From JAPLJQ01 sp037143735 (GTDB lineage: Bacteria > Desulfobacterota > Syntrophia > Syntrophales > UBA2185), in assembly GCA_037143735.1 (NCBI GenBank), contig JBAWYD010000050.1, forward strand, positions 1 to 17,561: a stretch of DNA of 17,561 nt, given 5' to 3'. Both the position numbers and the translations under genes were made by a program. Positions 14,756 to 17,561 of the stretch are shown here, one piece after another. Every line of letters starts with the position of its first letter. Positions within the stretch are counted from its first letter, which is position 1. Below the pieces are notes generated by a model. The model did no database searches. It had not been told where the DNA came from and saw nothing but the letters and a program-made list of their open reading frames with translations.

Positions 14756-16384
14756 TCATCGTGGTATGATCCATGGCCGATTCTTTCTGATAACCGTGTC
14801 CATCAGCCAGGCGAGGTCATCTTTTTCCGGATAATCGATATTATAATGAAGTCCCCGGCTTTCTTTTCTCATCCTCGCACACTGGATAATGAGTTTTGCC
14901 ACTGTTGCGATGTTCCTGAGTTCAACAATATCTCGTGTTACGATAAAATTTCTATAATAGTCGTCAATTTCACGTGTGATCAGTTCTATTCTCCTGTCTG
15001 CACGCGCCAGCCTTTTGTCTGAACGGACAATACCCACATAATTCCACATGCATCTTCTGATTTCATCCCAGTTATGGGATACAACGATGGATTCGTCACT
15101 TTCTGTGGCGCCTTTGGGATCCCATGGAGGGATCAGTCTCGGGTCATCCGTTGTTTCGCTGAAAATGTTGCTTATTTTCATGAACGAGCGATGTGCAAAA
15201 ACGACCGCCTCAAGAAGCGAATTGCTTGCAAGTCGATTGGCGCCATGTAGGCCTGTGCAGGAGACTTCGCCGCAGGCAAAGAGCCCGTCGATATTTGTTT
15301 CCCCATAGGAATTAACCGCGATACCACCGCAAAGATAATGGGCTGCCGGGACGACGGGAATGGGCTCGTTCGTGATATCCATCCCCAATTCCAGACATTT
15401 TTTGTAGATATTAGGAAATCTTCCCACCACAAATGCTCTGTCTCGATGGGTAATATCAAGAAGAACATATTCGTCTCCGGATTTTTTTAGTTCCGTATCA
15501 ATCGCCTTGGCGACGATGTCCCTCGGTGCGAGGCTTTTCATGGGATGGTATTTCTCCATGAATGAAGATCCGTTTTTAAGTTTAAGGAGACCCCCTTCTC
15601 CCCTGACTGCCTCACTGATCAAAAAAGACTTGGCGTCCGGGTGATAAAGACAGGTCGGGTGAAACTGAATGAACTCCATGTTGGCGATGTTAGCGCCAGC
15701 CCTATATGCCATGGCGATCCCGTCACCGGTAGCAATATCCGGATTCGTTGTGATGAGATATACTTTGCCAGCCCCGCCGGTTGACAAAATTATAAATTTT
15801 GCCCTGAATGTATGGATTGCATTGCATTGAGTATCGAAAATATAAGCGCCGAGGCATTTGTCACGGTCCTTTTTTGTTTCAGGTCGTAAATTGGATTCTA
15901 AAATGAGATCGATGCCGATATGATTTTCAAATATCTTAATATTTCTTTTAAGACTTGCTTTTTCATGGAGCGCTCGTTCTATTTCACTTCCCGTGAGATC
16001 TTTCGCGTGGAGGACCCTTCTCATGGAATGACCACCTTCACGTCCCAGGTCATATATGCTGGAATTGCCATCTTTAGCTTTTGTGAAATCGACGCCCCAT
16101 TGAACAAGTTCGTTGATCCTTTCAGGACCTTCTATCACAACGAATTTAACAACATCTTCCTTGCAGAGTCCGGCACCACAGACAAGAGTATCATTTATGT
16201 GATAATCAAATCTGTCCCCTTTATCATGAACAGCGGCAATGCCACCCTGTGCTAAATTTGTGTTAGATTCGGATTTTTCTTTTTTTGTTACAATGGATAC
16301 AGTTCCGAGATCCGCCGCTTTAATTGCAAAGCTAAGCCCTGCTATACCACTGCCCAAGACAAGAAAGTCTGATGTTATTTCCAT
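14756..16384 (-). CDS. nadB: L-aspartate oxidase
   Basis: The 542-residue flavoprotein oxidises L-aspartate to iminoaspartate, the first step of de novo NAD synthesis, using oxygen or, in anaerobes, fumarate as acceptor. The FAD-binding LGSGIAGLSFA is at 10-20 and NLAQGGIAAV at 43-52. Active-site residues expected from the E. coli enzyme are present: Glu116 in GREGGHS, which separates NadB from succinate dehydrogenase flavoproteins, His242 in FHPT, Arg288 in APRDI and His349 in AAHYLCGG. The C-terminal FAD segment FACGEVSCTGLHGANRLASN runs from 369. The length is normal. GGAG lies about 11 bases before the ATG. nadA and nadC are not in the window. It is divergent from tsaD, and the shared region holds an inverted repeat. 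Confidence 0.95.
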   Translation of the reverse strand: MEITSDFLVLGSGIAGLSFAIKAADLGTVSIVTKKEKSESNTNLAQGGIAAVHDKGDRFDYHINDTLVCGAGLCKEDVVKFVVIEGPERINELVQWGVDFTKAKDGNSSIYDLGREGGHSMRRVLHAKDLTGSEIERALHEKASLKRNIKIFENHIGIDLILESNLRPETKKDRDKCLGAYIFDTQCNAIHTFRAKFIILSTGGAGKVYLITTNPDIATGDGIAMAYRAGANIANMEFIQFHPTCLYHPDAKSFLISEAVRGEGGLLKLKNGSSFMEKYHPMKSLAPRDIVAKAIDTELKKSGDEYVLLDITHRDRAFVVGRFPNIYKKCLELGMDITNEPIPVVPAAHYLCGGIAVNSYGETNIDGLFACGEVSCTGLHGANRLASNSLLEAVVFAHRSFMKISNIFSETTDDPRLIPPWDPKGATESDESIVVSHNWDEIRRCMWNYVGIVRSDKRLARADRRIELITREIDDYYRNFIVTRDIVELRNIATVAKLIIQCARMRKESRGLHYNIDYPEKDDLAWLMDTVIRKNRPWIIPR

Positions 16385-16408
16385 GTTCAGGTTTTCTCCG
16401 TTCGGCTA

Positions 16409-16462
16409 TTTACACCTGCAATAAATCTTTGTTTGCAAAGATTGTAGGTTTCTATATATAAT
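16409..16462. promoter_or_regulatory. Divergent nadB-tsaD promoter region with inverted repeat
   Basis: A perfect inverted repeat, AATCTTTG and CAAAGATT with 4-base spacer (16424-16443), lies in the middle. The palindromic TTGCAA at 16433-16438 can be the -35 box on both strands: for tsaD with TATAAT at 16457-16462 (18-base spacing) and for nadB with TGTAAA at 16409-16414 on the minus strand (18-base spacing). ACCT at 16414-16417 and AGGT at 16446-16449 could lengthen the hairpin. Promoter assignment is inferred from hexamers only. Confidence 0.5.
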
Positions 16463-16503
16463 TTAAAGTTACTTGTAAAAGAAAACTTTACGGAGCCTGA
16501 TTC

Positions 16504-17499
16504 ATGTTGGTACTTGGAATAGAAACATCCTGTGATGAAACGGCAGCAGCAGTGGTGAAAGATGGGCGGTTTATTTTATCGAATGTTGTTGCCTCGCAGA
16601 TAGATTTACACCGGAAATATGGTGGCATTGTGCCGGAAATCGCATCTCGAAAGCACATTGAAGTGATTGTCCCCGTCATCATCCAGACTCTCAATGAAGC
16701 GCAAATTGCATTGGATGATATAAACGGCATCGCCGTAACCAGAGGACCGGGACTGGTTGGCTCTCTTCTGGTCGGTCTATCTGTCGCAAAGGCCATCGCT
16801 TTTATGAAAGACAAGCCCATTGTTGGTGTGAATCATCTTGAAGGACATATTGCCTCCGTTTTCTTGGGAGACACATATCCGGATTTTCCTTTTATCGCCC
16901 TCGTAGTCTCAGGAGGACACACAAGTATTTACCATGTTGGAGGTTTCCAAAATTTCAAAATTTTGGGACAGACACGAGATGATGCGGCTGGTGAGGCTTT
17001 TGACAAAGCGGCAAAACTGATGAATATTGGTTACCCGGGCGGTGTAGTTATTGACCGGCTGTCAAAAAAAGGAAATAAAAATTGGATCCAATTTCCCAGA
17101 GCAATGAAAGAAAGCCTTGATTTCAGCTTCAGCGGACTGAAAACGTCTTTGTTGCATTGCATAAAAAAAAGAGAACGACCTTTTAGTGATGATGAAATAC
17201 AAGATGTAGCTGCAAGCTATCAGGAGGCGATCGTTGACGTTCTTGTGGATAAAACCTTCAGAGCGGCACGATTATCGTCCGTATCGAGTATTGTCGTATG
17301 TGGGGGGGTAGCCTCAAACAGCCGCCTGAGAGAAAGGTTTGTTGAAACATCCGCAATCGCCGGGATCGATGTCTTCATGCCGCCCGCCGTATATTGTACG
17401 GATAATGGTGCCATGATTGCCGTTGTAGGTAACCATATGTTGGAAAAAGGCCAGAGGGATAACTTTGACATGAACGCCTTTTCAAGATGGCCCTTGTAA
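16504..17499 (+). CDS. tsaD: tRNA N6-threonylcarbamoyladenosine transferase TsaD
   Basis: The 331-residue protein is the catalytic subunit that, with TsaB and TsaE, moves the threonylcarbamoyl group from TC-AMP to A37 of ANN-decoding tRNAs. It has the ASKHA fold. Visible marks are GIETSCDET at 5-13, YGGIVPEIASRKH at 39-51, the metal-binding NHLEGH with His111 and His115, VSGGHT at 135-140, GEAFDKAAK at 163-171, VCGGVASN at 265-272 and YCTDNGAM with the metal ligand Asp300. The length is normal. GGAG lies about 9 bases before the ATG. The 62 bases after the stop reach the window edge and show no terminator. Confidence 0.97.
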   Translation: MLVLGIETSCDETAAAVVKDGRFILSNVVASQIDLHRKYGGIVPEIASRKHIEVIVPVIIQTLNEAQIALDDINGIAVTRGPGLVGSLLVGLSVAKAIAFMKDKPIVGVNHLEGHIASVFLGDTYPDFPFIALVVSGGHTSIYHVGGFQNFKILGQTRDDAAGEAFDKAAKLMNIGYPGGVVIDRLSKKGNKNWIQFPRAMKESLDFSFSGLKTSLLHCIKKRERPFSDDEIQDVAASYQEAIVDVLVDKTFRAARLSSVSSIVVCGGVASNSRLRERFVETSAIAGIDVFMPPAVYCTDNGAMIAVVGNHMLEKGQRDNFDMNAFSRWPL

Positions 17500-17561
17500 A
17501 TGGAAGTATTCACATATTGACCGATATGATGCCGAATTACTTAGAAGAGTGAAAAAAAGAA

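Noticed and set aside
17549..17561. GTG followed by Lys codons at the right edge, possible start of a next gene
   Set aside because: Only four codons are visible and the purine-rich AGAAGA before it is too close to act as a ribosome binding site; it cannot be supported.
1..17561. CRISPR array, insertion sequence, prophage or toxin-antitoxin genes
   Set aside because: No evenly spaced direct repeats, transposase, integrase or phage structural gene is seen; gene spacing and products are those of a core chromosome.

Overview
The window is a gene-dense stretch of a bacterial chromosome that is moderately AT-rich. Gene content points to an anaerobic member of the Desulfobacterota (former Deltaproteobacteria, perhaps near Syntrophales). 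The pointers are two long fusions of an acetyl-CoA hydrolase/CoA-transferase domain with a GNAT domain, a stand-alone BioD-like/DRTGG protein, and a Nudix protein with an expanded Nudix loop. This placement is an inference from gene types; no taxonomic marker was searched. I recognise eleven minus-strand genes (one a tRNA) and two plus-strand genes (purB, tsaD). No gene-free gap exceeds about 190 bases.

Layout from left to right. (a) 116-4479, minus strand: CoA-transferase/GNAT fusion 1, then a BioD-like/DRTGG protein, then a phosphomannomutase/phosphoglucomutase. They are spaced 32 and 18 bases apart and look like one operon, with a TTGACA box and an 8-bp inverted repeat upstream at about 4553-4595. 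(b) 4663-6491, minus: a class I aminotransferase followed by a Gph-like HAD phosphatase with a 4-base GTGA overlap, behind a TTGACA promoter and a perfect 16-bp palindrome. (c) 6673-8521, minus: a YheT-type alpha/beta hydrolase and a Nudix hydrolase overlapping by 20 bases. They lie directly behind a tRNA-Met(CAT) gene whose intrinsic terminator abuts the hydrolase ribosome binding site. (d) 8714-11264, minus: an exported FG-GAP/VCBS-repeat protein with a CsgG/TolB-like N-terminal part, preceded by a membrane-anchored YdcF/DUF218 protein. (e) 11357-13261, minus: CoA-transferase/GNAT fusion 2, divergent from purB (plus, TTG start). (f) purB converges with nadB, leaving 5 bases between the stops. 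nadB is divergent from tsaD across a 119-base region that carries a perfect inverted repeat.

Most genes are housekeeping: sugar phosphate interconversion, purine synthesis, NAD synthesis, tRNA modification. The unusual content concerns acyl-CoA. The first CoA-transferase fusion keeps the residues expected for catalysis (Gly-rich loop 226-231, Glu249). In the second, an ungapped alignment shows the catalytic Glu replaced by Phe (F242) and the Gly loop degraded, while the GNAT acetyl-CoA-binding motif is intact. This resembles the logic of PatZ/Pat protein acetyltransferases, where a dead acyl-CoA synthetase domain is fused to a GNAT domain as a regulatory module, but built from a different CoA enzyme family. 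With the DRTGG protein beside fusion 1, this is the best candidate here for a little-described acyl-CoA-sensing or protein-acylation system.
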